Positions 20,111-30,266 of a DNA stretch of 64,000 bases are shown one piece after another. This DNA is from an uncultured Bacteroidota bacterium. GTDB taxonomy: Bacteria > Bacteroidota > Bacteroidia > Chitinophagales > Chitinophagaceae. Every line of letters begins with the position of its first letter. Within the stretch, counting starts at the first letter, position 1. The position numbers and the translations under genes are program-made. Below the pieces are notes generated by a model, which saw only the letters and a list, made by a program, of their open reading frames with translations, made no database searches and was not told the DNA's origin. The stretch is taken from assembly GCA_903835005.1 (NCBI GenBank), contig CAILLK010000042.1:1-64000 (forward strand). Reading direction: 5' to 3'.

Positions 20111-21694
20111 ATGCAGCAAAGCAAAGCTGTCGGTATCTGGATACGGGTCAGTACCGACGATCAAGCAAGGGGAGATTCTCCCGAACATCACGAAAAGCGC
20201 GCTAGGCTAGTTGCCGAAGCCAAAGGCTGGGAAGTGGTAACGGTGTACCACCTTGAAGCCCTGACCGGCAAGTCAGTCATGGGATATTCCGAGACTAAGA
20301 GAATGCTTACGGATATTCGCAAAGGGGCCATTACTGGCCTCATATTCTCCAAGCTGGCCCGTGTTGCAAGGAATACCAAAGAACTACTTGAACTCTCAGA
20401 AATATATCAACAGGAAAAAGCAGACCTCATATCCTTAGAGGAAGCCATAGACACCTCAACCCCTGCCGGTCGCTTGTTCTATACCATGATAGCCGCTATG
20501 GCCCAGTGGGAACGTGAGGAAATCGTAGCTCGGGTATCTGCATCTGTACCAATTAGAGCCAAACTAGGCAAAAGCCTCGGTGGTACAGCACCCCTTGGCT
20601 ACAAATGGGAAGGCAAGGAAGGGAAAAACAAACAGTTTGTCATTGATGAAAAACACGCCCCAGTCAGGAAACTGGTATATGAACTCTTCCTGAAACTGAA
20701 ACGGAAGAAAGCCGTAGCAAAGTATCTCAATGACAACGGGTATCGCTCCCGAAATGACAAACTGTTCTCAGATACGACCATAAACCAACTACTCCGGGAC
20801 CCATCTGCCAAAGGGGAACGGAGGATCAACTACAGTCAACGATCTCCTGATGGAAAAACCTCAATTAAAAAACCCTTAGATCAATGGGTAAGCTTTCCAT
20901 GCCCAGCCCTGGTAACCGAAGAAATATGGAACGAATGTAACCGCATTCTGGATGCCTCATTAATTAAAAACAAGAAACCGGGGCCAAGACCTAATCACCT
21001 TTTAGCTGGATATGTTTTCTGTGCCGATTGCGACAAAAAGATGTATGTGTTCCACGGTGGCAAGAATCCAACTTACCGTTGTCAAGCCTGCAAAAACAGA
21101 ATAGTCACTCAAGACATTGAAGAAATTTACCATGATCAACTAAAGACATTTTTACTTTCCGGAGTCACCGTTTCCGAATATCTCGAAAAACTGGATGTCC
21201 AATTGCAGGAAAAAGAAAATCTTCTTTCCGCGATTTTGAAAGAACGCGATTCGCTTTTGAAGAAAATCGACAATTTCATAACCATGAGAATAAACAATGA
21301 ACTGTCAAAGGAATTGTTCATTGAACGCCATAAACCCATGGAAGAACGCTTAAACCAGATAAACAACCAACTGCCGGAACTCCAAGCTGAAATAGATTTC
21401 CTTAAAATCCAGCACCGCTCAGGTGATGTTGTCCTAAGCGATGCCAATAATCTCTATGCACACTGGGGCACCCTTGATTTTGAAGCAAAACGGGCAATAG
21501 TGGAAACAATAACAGATAAGATATCAGTAGGGAAGGAAGATATACATATAAAGCTGTCATACATACCAAGTAAGCATACAAATGCAAATACAAATACACG
21601 CGGCGCTGACGCGCCGCTCCCGCCACAAAAAAACAACCAATCCAATTCCAATCAAAACCCCGTAAAAAGTCAAAGTAACGTATACGGTACATGA
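20111..21694 (+). CDS. Large serine recombinase (resolvase N-terminus, recombinase domain, zinc ribbon, coiled coil)
   Basis: VGIWIRVSTDDQARGDSPEHHEKRA (catalytic Ser region), AAMAQWEREEIVARVSASV, zinc ribbon VFCADCDKKMYVFHGGKNPTYRCQAC, coiled coil QEKENLLSAILKERDSLLKKID. Confidence 0.93.
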   Translation: MQQSKAVGIWIRVSTDDQARGDSPEHHEKRARLVAEAKGWEVVTVYHLEALTGKSVMGYSETKRMLTDIRKGAITGLIFSKLARVARNTKELLELSEIYQQEKADLISLEEAIDTSTPAGRLFYTMIAAMAQWEREEIVARVSASVPIRAKLGKSLGGTAPLGYKWEGKEGKNKQFVIDEKHAPVRKLVYELFLKLKRKKAVAKYLNDNGYRSRNDKLFSDTTINQLLRDPSAKGERRINYSQRSPDGKTSIKKPLDQWVSFPCPALVTEEIWNECNRILDASLIKNKKPGPRPNHLLAGYVFCADCDKKMYVFHGGKNPTYRCQACKNRIVTQDIEEIYHDQLKTFLLSGVTVSEYLEKLDVQLQEKENLLSAILKERDSLLKKIDNFITMRINNELSKELFIERHKPMEERLNQINNQLPELQAEIDFLKIQHRSGDVVLSDANNLYAHWGTLDFEAKRAIVETITDKISVGKEDIHIKLSYIPSKHTNANTNTRGADAPLPPQKNNQSNSNQNPVKSQSNVYGT

Positions 21695-21714
21695 TAGTAC
21701 GAAAATCGTACCGT
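21684..21714. promoter_or_regulatory. Nested inverted repeat at the recombinase stop codon; candidate att or regulatory site
   Basis: acggtac-atgata-gtacga-AAA-tc-gtaccgt: outer arms acggtac/gtaccgt (21684-21690/21708-21714), inner arms gtacga/tcgtac (21697-21702/21706-21711). Confidence 0.35.
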
Positions 21715-21780
21715 CATAAAAACTTCTTTTTGCCAATCCATTTATCTGAAAGAACTTTGTTCCCGCCAAGGCTATTTTAT

Positions 21781-21798
21781 CTGTAGCTATAGCTACAG
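21781..21798. repeat. Perfect 18-bp palindrome ctgtagctatagctacag
   Basis: Sequence is its own reverse complement. Confidence 0.6.
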
Positions 21799-22453
21799 CA
21801 AAAGACACGTAAAGGATAAGCGAAGGAGGGTGTGCCTGAAAAACTGCAGCCTATTTTTTCAAAACCATTCGCTACTGCATTCAGAACATTCCCGTTCATT
21901 TAGACAAATATTTTTGGCATAACAAACCCTGGAATATGTTTTTGAATGTAGTTGCTAAATATTAGGGATTTTATTTTATAAGACTACCAAACATTCTCGC
22001 TGATTTAGGCAAATGAAAATCAGCATTAATGAATAGCATATATATGAATATCTATCAAAGCTCTAAAAACACCCGCAAATCTCTTTATTTCTCAACTTTT
22101 TCAGTCTGCACTGAGTTGAAAATCCCGATTCCTCGAGGATTACCGAAGTAGCTTATCCTCAGTTTCCTGAAGCTAACTGCACACTATAAATCTTATAAAT
22201 GCTTTGGTACCATTGTGTTTTTCTCGGTGATATTTAGAACGCTAAATTGCACACTTCATGCCCACATGTGCAATTCTGAAGAACAAAAGCATTGATAACC
22301 AACATAAATGTGTGCAAAAATATTTCTTATAAGCCCTGTGCAATTGCTAAAACAGATTAAACAAAAGGAACATCATTAATCGGCAAAAACTAGAAAACCG
22401 CTATCTTAGAAAGACCTTCGCAAATTGCGCCCTTGCGCTTCCGGGTGGGCCTG

Positions 22454-23755
22454 CTACCCCAGCCCCGTCTTATAAACCCTCAGGCACCGCTCCCTGGCAG
22501 CGCTGTGCTCCACCATGGGCAAGGGATAGGTAAGCTGGTCATACTCCGGCACCCATTTTTTGATGTAAGCCGCCTGCGGGTCAAATTTCTGGGTTTGCAG
22601 GTAAGGGTTAAAAATCCTGAAGTAAGGCGCCGCATCACAGCCGCAACCTGCCGCCCACTGCCAGCCGCCATTATTGGCTGCCAGGTCATAGTCCAGCAGT
22701 TTTTCGGCAAAGTAGCCCTCGCCCCACCGCCAGTCAATCAGCAGGTGCTTGGTCAGGAAGCTGGCAGTAATCATGCGCACCCGGTTATGCATATACCCGG
22801 TCTCATTAAGCTGCCGCATGCCTGCATCCACTATCGGGTACCCGGTTTGCCCGGTGCACCACTTTCCAAATTCAGCCTCATTGTTGCGCCATTCTATTCG
22901 GTCATATGCAGGTTTAAAACAACCCGATACCACATGCGGAAAATGCCACAATATCATCTGGTAAAACTCACGCCATATCAGCTCATTCAGATAAGTGCCG
23001 TTCAGCTCCGCCGCCTTCGCCGCCAGCCGCCTTATACTTATTGTCCCGAACCGCAGGTGTACGCTCAGCATAGTAGTCCCCTTCACTGCCGGATAGTCGC
23101 GGGTTTCATCATAGTGCATGGCTATAGCCTCATCAAGCATAGCCGGCGGCACATCATAAGCCACCTTGGTAAAACCAATTTCTTTCAGGGTCAGTAAAAC
23201 CCGTTCATTATGCTTACAAAGATTATTGAAATATCGCTCCACCGGATACTCCTTCAGGTAAAAACTGTTCAGTTTTTCTTTCCATTTCCGGCTGTAAGGG
23301 GTAAATACGGTATAGGGTTCATTATTGTCTTTTACTACTTCCTGCTGCTCAAAAATAACCTGGTCTTTATACGAATGAAAACTGATGTTCCGGCCCTGCA
23401 AATAAGCTTTTATCTCCTTATCTCTTTGAATTGCATAGGGCTCATAATCAGTATTGGTATAAACCGCGGTAATTGGGTATTGCTCAGCAAGCTGTTTAAA
23501 ACAGGATAACGGAGTACCATAAAAGGTATATAGGGTGCTGCCCGTCATTTGCAGCTTATTGTGCAAACCGGCTATAGTATCATGAATGAAATTAACCCGC
23601 TTATCCGCCCGGTCGCTCAGGCTATCCAGTATGTTCGAATCGAAGATAAATACCGGCAAAACCGGCCCTCCGGCTATAAGCGCACGATACAGGCCTGCAT
23701 TATCTTCCAGCCGCAGATCCCGGCGAAACCAAAACACGGTTAAAGAATCTGGCAT
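22454..23755 (-). CDS. phrB: Deoxyribodipyrimidine photolyase / cryptochrome family
   Basis: LTVFWFRRDLRLEDNAGLYRAL; ELIWREFYQMILWHFP; GYPIVDAGMRQLNETGYMHNRVRMITASFLTKHLLIDWRWGEGYFAEKLLDYDLAANNGGWQWAAGCG. Confidence 0.95.
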   Translation of the reverse strand: MPDSLTVFWFRRDLRLEDNAGLYRALIAGGPVLPVFIFDSNILDSLSDRADKRVNFIHDTIAGLHNKLQMTGSTLYTFYGTPLSCFKQLAEQYPITAVYTNTDYEPYAIQRDKEIKAYLQGRNISFHSYKDQVIFEQQEVVKDNNEPYTVFTPYSRKWKEKLNSFYLKEYPVERYFNNLCKHNERVLLTLKEIGFTKVAYDVPPAMLDEAIAMHYDETRDYPAVKGTTMLSVHLRFGTISIRRLAAKAAELNGTYLNELIWREFYQMILWHFPHVVSGCFKPAYDRIEWRNNEAEFGKWCTGQTGYPIVDAGMRQLNETGYMHNRVRMITASFLTKHLLIDWRWGEGYFAEKLLDYDLAANNGGWQWAAGCGCDAAPYFRIFNPYLQTQKFDPQAAYIKKWVPEYDQLTYPLPMVEHSAARERCLRVYKTGLG

Positions 23756-24074
23756 AATATTTGCCTTAAAGTTAGTTAAGAAATATTCCTTGCCTTATTT
23801 GCCCTGATTGGTCAGGTCTGTATCTGGCGCAGGTACACTATGAAGATGGTACTTTATTAAACCCCAACTCAATGTTTAACCTCCTGAAAAATACAACTAT
23901 GAAAATGCTGTTTTTATTGATACTGCCCGAATTACTATTTGCAGCAGTTCTGTTTTACTGTTATGGCCTTTATTGCAATTGGCAACGCCAGCGAAGAAGT
24001 TAAGACCGAACAACAAACACAACTACCTGCTGCTATTATGGAAAACTGGTCTAAGCCGGATAAGGATGGTGCAA

Positions 24075-25160
24075 TTACAAAAACTTATCTCCCTTATTCC
24101 TCTTCACCTCAGCCACATATTCCTTGATCTGCTGCTCGCGGTTGCGCTCGCATATCAGCAGCACATCGGGTGTATCCACTACTATGAACTTTTCAAGGCC
24201 CTGCAGCACCACCAGTTTGTCGTTGGGCGCTTTTACCATGCATTCGGTAGCATCTATCACCATCACATTCGATCCAAGTACGGCATTGCCGAGGTAGTCT
24301 TTGCTGCAATTATCGAATGCCGACTCCCAGGTACCCAGGTCGCACCAGCCAAAGTAGCTGGGTATCACAAATACGTTACGGGCCTTTTCCATAATACCGT
24401 AGTCAATGGAAATGTTGGTGCAGTGGGGGTAAAGCTTGGTAATGGTATCATGCTCTTCAGGTGTATTATATACATCTTTAGCCTGTGAGAAAACTTCGTT
24501 CATCTCGGGCAGAAAATGCTCCAGGGCAGCCATAATGGTCTTTACATTCCATACAAAAATACCCGAGTTCCACAAAAAGTCACCACTCTTCAGGAAGGTT
24601 CGCGCAAGCTCAATGGATGGCTTTTCGGTAAAGGTTTTTACTTTATAGGTTTTGTCTATTTCCTGCCCGGGGTCATACTGTATATAGCCATAACCGGTAT
24701 CGGGCCTGGTGGGTTTTATGCCCAGGGTAAGTAATGATTTATGGTGCGATACAAACTCAAGGGCCTCTTTAGCTGTGCGCTCAAAAGAATGTTCATCCAT
24801 TATCAGGTGATCGGCCGGCGACATGATGATATTGGCATGCGGATTGAGCGCCAGCATTTTATGAGCGAAGTAAGCTGCGCACGGAGCTGTATTTTTGCGT
24901 GAGGGTTCAGAAATAATATTGGCATCACTTATTTCCGGAATCTGGCTCTTGAGCGTAGCCATGTATTGCTCATTGGTAATAAAATAGATATTCTCCTTCG
25001 GGCAGATGTGCTTAAAACGATTATAAGTCCATTGAATCAGCGACTTGCCAGTGCCCAGCAGATCGAGAAACTGTTTAGGATAGTGGGTGCGGCTTTCAGG
25101 CCAGAACCGGCTACCTATCCCGCCCGCCATAATGGCTACATAATTATTTTGAATGTTCAT
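24075..25160 (-). CDS. manC: Mannose-1-phosphate guanylyltransferase
   Basis: VAIMAGGIGSRFWPESRTHYPKQFLDLLG; FTEKPSIELARTFLKSGDFLWNSGIFVW. Internal Met (25160) fits the family N-terminus better than 25220. Confidence 0.93.
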   Translation of the reverse strand: MNIQNNYVAIMAGGIGSRFWPESRTHYPKQFLDLLGTGKSLIQWTYNRFKHICPKENIYFITNEQYMATLKSQIPEISDANIISEPSRKNTAPCAAYFAHKMLALNPHANIIMSPADHLIMDEHSFERTAKEALEFVSHHKSLLTLGIKPTRPDTGYGYIQYDPGQEIDKTYKVKTFTEKPSIELARTFLKSGDFLWNSGIFVWNVKTIMAALEHFLPEMNEVFSQAKDVYNTPEEHDTITKLYPHCTNISIDYGIMEKARNVFVIPSYFGWCDLGTWESAFDNCSKDYLGNAVLGSNVMVIDATECMVKAPNDKLVVLQGLEKFIVVDTPDVLLICERNREQQIKEYVAEVKRNKGDKFL

Positions 25161-25335
25161 TTTTAGTAAGTAGGTCGTTTTTGTAACTGCTGGCAGCATG
25201 GCGCTGGTACAGAAATTCAACTAACTCCAGGGGTTTAACTCTGAATAAGGCCGCAAAAATAATACAATTCAGGCTATTATTTAAAAACAAAACGGCGGCC
25301 GGGTAATGGCCGCCGCTGAAAAATATATTATTATT

Positions 25336-25926
25336 TTATTCGGCTTCAGCCACCACTTCTTTTACTTCTGGTATCATGCGCTTCATCATCCCTTCAATGC
25401 CCGATTTCAGGGTTATCATTGAAGAAGGACAGCCGGAACATGAACCCTGCAGCATAAGAGTAACGGTTCCGTTCTCAAATCCGCGGAAGCTGATGGCACC
25501 ACCATCCATTTCTACCGCAGGTTTAACGTAGTTTTCCAATAACTCCTTAATACGCCCTACCACATCTTCATTATCAGCGCTAATAGTAAAGGTTTCTTTC
25601 TTTGCAACTATCTGGTCTGTATTAATGACCACTTTACCTTCTTCCAGGTATTCTTTCAGAAATTCGCGGATCGATGGTATTACATCATCCCAGTTGGTAT
25701 CCTGGGTTTTAGTAAGCGTAACAAAATTGCTGGCAATAAATACACTCCTTATAAACGGAAAAGCAAACAATTCTTTAGCAAGCGGAGATGGAGCGGCATC
25801 TGACTCACCGGGGAAATCAATACTTTTGCCCGGATACAGCAATTTATTGGCTACAAACTTCATTGTTTCCGGGTTCGGCGTCATCTCTGTATATATACTC
25901 ACAATAGTATTTCCTGTCTTCAGCAT
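25336..25926 (-). CDS. NifU family Fe-S scaffold protein (Nfu type)
   Basis: TPNPETMKFVANK (Nfu N-domain) and VEMDGGAISFRGFENGTVTLMLQGSCSGCPSSMITLKSGIEGMM (NifU CxxC). Confidence 0.93.
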   Translation of the reverse strand: MLKTGNTIVSIYTEMTPNPETMKFVANKLLYPGKSIDFPGESDAAPSPLAKELFAFPFIRSVFIASNFVTLTKTQDTNWDDVIPSIREFLKEYLEEGKVVINTDQIVAKKETFTISADNEDVVGRIKELLENYVKPAVEMDGGAISFRGFENGTVTLMLQGSCSGCPSSMITLKSGIEGMMKRMIPEVKEVVAEAE

Positions 25927-26107
25927 TTTCTTAAAAATTTGAACAAAAATACAGAAATTACAGAAGTAATGTGATTATTAATGCTAATAGACCCTAAGGC
26001 TAAATCAATAATGTGCGAAATGCAGAAAAAAAAACTGACTTTTGTATTTTATTAATAAATTGTGGCCGGGTTTTTGTACTAATTAAGCAAAGACCAATAA
26101 ATTAAAC

Positions 26108-26233
26108 ATGAAAAAGGCATCACTGGCAGTAGTTTTAATGTTAATCCTGTTCACTACTTCCTGTATTGAGGTGAAACCATCCCATCATTACTACCGTCAC
26201 GGCCACCACCATTACTGGCACCGGGTTTATTGA
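26108..26233 (+). CDS. Small histidine/tyrosine-rich lipoprotein, 41 aa (below the ORF-track length cutoff)
   Basis: MKKASLAVVLMLILFTTSCIEVKPSHHYYRHGHHHYWHRVY*; lipobox-like FTTSC. Confidence 0.6.
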   Translation: MKKASLAVVLMLILFTTSCIEVKPSHHYYRHGHHHYWHRVY

Positions 26234-26452
26234 TTCTTAGTTACTTGCAGCATTTGTTATTTTCTTTTCAGGCAATAAAATATTAGCTGCATGGTATATT
26301 TAAACCGCTATCCTCATAATCAGGAAAAAATTTCCATATGCCATAGAATAGTTTGATTTCACTGTTCTTCAGGTAAATTTAAATCAGGCATTTGTAAATA
26401 ACCGCATCTTAAATAATTTCGCCAGCCGCAAATCAGTTACATTACATAACCG

Positions 26453-28375
26453 TTGGCATTAATTTTGCTGATAGGGTTTATAATAATTATCCTATATTCA
26501 AGCCAATTGTTAAAAAACATCAGGTCATATCAATCAATACCATCTGCATTATATCTGCTCTTATTTATAGCAGTTGTACCCACGTTGGCATCTGGCCAGA
26601 AACTAAGCCGTGAGGATAGTATCAGTTTCAGCAAACTGCATTTTACTCACAATAAATTTGTCAACAATATATTTCAGCAGGCGGTTAATTCGATGAAAAA
26701 AACACCGGAGACTCAAAACAACTATACCGGCAAAAGTGAAGACCCCTACATGCCCTACCAGGGTAAGATAATACGGCATATTTATATTGAACCTATCAAT
26801 TTCAACCGTTCATTCAAAGATACCAGCAAGCGGGACAACAGCTGGTCTGCAAATGCAGGCAACCGGCTGCACAAACATTCCCGCAGATTTGTGATCAGGG
26901 ACAATGTCTTCATAGAAGAAGACAAACCGCTTAACGCTTATAAACTGGCGGATAATGAGCGATATATCCGCTCCCAGGCCTATATTCACGATGCACGGAT
27001 CATTATTGATACTCTGGAGAACAATCCCGACTCAGTAGATCTTACCATATTCACACAAGACCTGTTCAGTATAGGCGGCGGCGGCGCATCAAACGGGTTC
27101 AATCATATAAACCTCGACCTTTATGATGCTAACCTGGCTGGCTTAGGCCAGCGCCTGGAAACCACAGGGCTGTATGACTATAACCGCTCACCCAACTGGG
27201 GCTATGGCGGATTTTACCGGAAATATAATTTCCTGCATTCATTTACTGATGTCACTGTTGGCTACAGCACTATGAATATCAGCGGGTATACCCATGAAGA
27301 AGAAACAACTAGATATTTATCGTTAAGCAGGCAACTGGTGTCGCCCTACAGCCGTTATGCAGGCGGTCTGACCCTGAGCCATAACGAGAACTACAATGGT
27401 TATCATGCACCCGACAGCATTGTCTACCTGTATAAATATGATCTTTATGATGTGTGGGCCGGTTATAACATAGGTATTAAAATACTCACAGCCACCAACA
27501 ATAAAATCCGGGACCGAAGGTTTTTTGCGCTCCGGTATTATAAGCGTGATTTTCAGGAGACCCCCTACCAGCTTGCGGGCCGGTATGATCCCATATTCAA
27601 CAGCTCCCAGGCAGTATTAGGACAGTTTACTTTTTTCAGGCAGGATTATTACAAGACTCAGTATATATATGGTTTCGGTACGACCGAAGATCTTCCTTAT
27701 GGATACAACCTGGCGGTAACAGGAGGCTGGCACAAGCAACTCAATCTGGAGCGACCCTATGCCGGAATCAATGCATCGGAATATTTAGCCACACATAGGG
27801 GAGATTTTATTCAGTTTTACCTGCGCAGCGGGGGATTTTTGTATAAAAATAATTTACAGGATGCAAGTATACTTATAGGAGCCACTGCGTTCAGCCGTTT
27901 ATTTTTTCTCAACAGTACCAAAATCAGGCAGTACATCAATTTCAATTATACCTACCTCGATAACAGGGTAACTTACGCCCCCCTTAGGATTGATAACTTT
28001 TATGGCATCCGTGGTTTCCTTTCCGATTCCGCCTATGGATCAAGGCGGTTCAGTCTCCAACTGGAAACCGAGTTTTATATAAGGTTCAAAATACTTGGTT
28101 TTCAGTTCGCCCCATTTCCTTATTGCGACCTTTCTGTGATAACACCGGAGAACCAGCCTTATTCCAAATCGGCATTATACACCGGATTAGGCGGCGGCTT
28201 CCGTACCAGGAATGAAAACCTTACATTCGGCACAATAGAAGTAAGGGCATTTTTCTTCCCGGTGGCGCCCACAAATATGACCGGGTTCAAAGTAGTAATC
28301 AACAGCAATATCCAGTACAGGTATAACAGTAATTATATTACCGCACCAGATCTTGTGCGGCTGAATGATCAGTGA
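26453..28375 (+). CDS. BamA/TamA-like outer membrane beta-barrel protein
   Basis: POTRA-like IIRHIYIEPINFN...DSVDLTIFTQDLFSIGGG and C-terminal barrel (YINFNYTYLDNRV...FYGIRGFLSDSAYGSRRFSLQLETEFY). Confidence 0.75.
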   Translation: MALILLIGFIIIILYSSQLLKNIRSYQSIPSALYLLLFIAVVPTLASGQKLSREDSISFSKLHFTHNKFVNNIFQQAVNSMKKTPETQNNYTGKSEDPYMPYQGKIIRHIYIEPINFNRSFKDTSKRDNSWSANAGNRLHKHSRRFVIRDNVFIEEDKPLNAYKLADNERYIRSQAYIHDARIIIDTLENNPDSVDLTIFTQDLFSIGGGGASNGFNHINLDLYDANLAGLGQRLETTGLYDYNRSPNWGYGGFYRKYNFLHSFTDVTVGYSTMNISGYTHEEETTRYLSLSRQLVSPYSRYAGGLTLSHNENYNGYHAPDSIVYLYKYDLYDVWAGYNIGIKILTATNNKIRDRRFFALRYYKRDFQETPYQLAGRYDPIFNSSQAVLGQFTFFRQDYYKTQYIYGFGTTEDLPYGYNLAVTGGWHKQLNLERPYAGINASEYLATHRGDFIQFYLRSGGFLYKNNLQDASILIGATAFSRLFFLNSTKIRQYINFNYTYLDNRVTYAPLRIDNFYGIRGFLSDSAYGSRRFSLQLETEFYIRFKILGFQFAPFPYCDLSVITPENQPYSKSALYTGLGGGFRTRNENLTFGTIEVRAFFFPVAPTNMTGFKVVINSNIQYRYNSNYITAPDLVRLNDQ

Positions 28376-28417
28376 TTAATATGTATATCTGCTATCTAAA
28401 ACTATTATAATAATGGT

Positions 28418-28583
28418 ATGGTATATGCCGATATTGAATTAATAAACGGCCGGGAAATTATCCTGGCTTCTAGTTATATTATTGGTGAAGATGAAATTAA
28501 ACGGATTAATCTAAATATATGGGTAGATACTGGTTCCTATATGCTGGCCATAAACGAAAACATTCAGGAGCATTTGCACATTA
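28418..28583 (+). pseudogene. 5' fragment of a clan AA (retropepsin-like) aspartic protease
   Basis: MVYADIELINGREIILASSYIIGEDEIKRINLNIWVDTGSYMLAINENIQEHLHI: (V)DTGS catalytic motif; similarity stops at the convergent GH3 stop codon (28581). Confidence 0.6.
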
Positions 28584-30152
28584 CTTTGCTACCCATTCAG
28601 TCAATGCATCTGCTATCTTCCGGTCATTGCTCAGTCTTTGCACTTTATTCTGTCCGCCCAGCCGGCCAATAGATTTCATGAATCCGATAAAAGCGCCTTT
28701 TTTCATGGGGCGCACTTTAAGTGTCTGTAGGATATGGCCGGTGATCAGATCTTCATAATAAATATTCTTCAACCTGAGATGATTATTAAGCGATTCTGCA
28801 AATCCCCGCAAGTCTGCAGGAGGCGTATCAAACTCAACAAACCATTCATGATAGGGCAGCCCCTCACTGACCTCAATTGCGGGAGCAATGGTAAACTCTA
28901 TAATATGCGTATTGAATTCATTTGCTGCTTTATTCATAGCATATTCCACTTCTTCAGCAATCACATGTTCACCAAATGCCGATATAAAATGCTTGGTGCG
29001 GCCGGTAACTGCTATCCGGTAAGGGTCGGTACTTACAAACTTAATGGTATCGCCTATGCTGTATCCCCACAGGCCCGCATTAGTGCTTACCACAAGTGCA
29101 TAATTCTCTCCTGTCTTTACTTCACCCAACGATAATCTTTCCGGGTTTTCTTTCCCCACATCAGCCACCGGAATAAACTCGTAGAAAATACCTGAATTGG
29201 TGTTCAGCAGCAACCCTTCATGATTGGGTTTATCCTGGAAAGCAAAGAACCCCTCTGATGCCGGGAAAGTCTCTATCATGTCTACCTGGCCCCCAAGGCT
29301 GTTGAGCAGCTTGGCTTTATAGGGATCAAAATTCACCCCGCCATGCACTATAACCTGGAGATTGGGAAATAATTCTTTAATTTTTTTCCCATCATTGCGC
29401 TCACTGAGCCAGTCGAAATACATTTGCATCCACGGAGGAATGCCACTGATGAGGGTCATGTTTTCGCTCATCGTTTCCTGCACTATTTTATCCAGCTTTG
29501 TTTCCCAGTCTTCAATGCAATTTGTTTCGTAAGAGGGCAACTGGTTGCCACGCAGATAGCGGGGCACAAAATGATTGACAATGCCGCTGAGCCTGCCGGT
29601 AGGGATACCGCCCACTCTTTCCAATTCCGGAGATCCCGATAAAAAAATCATCTTGCCATCTGCAAACGAACTGTTGCCGCTTTCGGCCATATAGCAAAGC
29701 AGGGTATCGCGCGCGCCATTGATCTGGTTTGGAATTGAATCGCTGGTAATGGGAATATATTTTACACCGCTTGTTGTGCCGGAAGTTTTGGCAAAGTAAA
29801 TCGGCTTGCCTTTCCACAATACATTCTGGTCTCCGTTTTTTATTTTGTCAATATAAGATTTGAGCGCTTCGTAATCGCGCACGGGAATTGCTTTCTTGAA
29901 ATCTTCATAGTTTTTTACACTCTGCAGGCCGTGTTCTTTTCCGAAGATTGTGCGCCCTCCTGTCTTAATAAGATATTGTAAAACCGCGTGCTGGTCGGCA
30001 ACAGCAGTGGCCATACCTTTCCTTACCTTTGAGTGAATAATAGACGCATAAGGCTTGGCAAGAAACGATTTTATTTTCATCCGGAATTTACTTGGGGCAT
30101 CAAAGTTAATATTTATTGGAAGCGGGGATATATTATTTTTGATGCCTGACAT
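28581..30152 (-). CDS. GH3 auxin-responsive promoter family (acyl-adenylate-forming) protein
   Basis: IYFAKTSGTTSGVKYIPIT; YALVVSTNAGLWGYSIGDTIKFVSTDPYRIAVTGRTKHFISAFGEHVIAEEVE. Confidence 0.9.
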   Translation of the reverse strand: MSGIKNNISPLPININFDAPSKFRMKIKSFLAKPYASIIHSKVRKGMATAVADQHAVLQYLIKTGGRTIFGKEHGLQSVKNYEDFKKAIPVRDYEALKSYIDKIKNGDQNVLWKGKPIYFAKTSGTTSGVKYIPITSDSIPNQINGARDTLLCYMAESGNSSFADGKMIFLSGSPELERVGGIPTGRLSGIVNHFVPRYLRGNQLPSYETNCIEDWETKLDKIVQETMSENMTLISGIPPWMQMYFDWLSERNDGKKIKELFPNLQVIVHGGVNFDPYKAKLLNSLGGQVDMIETFPASEGFFAFQDKPNHEGLLLNTNSGIFYEFIPVADVGKENPERLSLGEVKTGENYALVVSTNAGLWGYSIGDTIKFVSTDPYRIAVTGRTKHFISAFGEHVIAEEVEYAMNKAANEFNTHIIEFTIAPAIEVSEGLPYHEWFVEFDTPPADLRGFAESLNNHLRLKNIYYEDLITGHILQTLKVRPMKKGAFIGFMKSIGRLGGQNKVQRLSNDRKIADALTEWVAK

Positions 30153-30214
30153 TTCATGTTTGAAACATTTTTTCCAATAGGAAGAAAAAAAATAAAAGAC
30201 GCTAACAAATTTTA

Positions 30215-30245
30215 TTGTTTAAAATAAAAAACTGTATTATCTTTG
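30215..30245 (+). promoter_or_regulatory. Bacteroidota-type promoter for rplU
   Basis: TTG (30215-30217), 20-nt spacer, TATCTTTG (30238-30245, TAnnTTTG), then ATG at 30267. Confidence 0.65.
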
Positions 30246-30266
30246 CGAAAATATTTTAGGAAAATC

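Noticed and set aside
22433-23197. 254-aa plus-strand ORF opposite the photolyase
   Set aside because: Antisense to a clear phrB; no recognizable domain.
23939-24127. 62-aa plus-strand ORF between phrB and manC
   Set aside because: No signal, domain or ribosome-binding support; 3' end overlaps manC. Not enough evidence to call.
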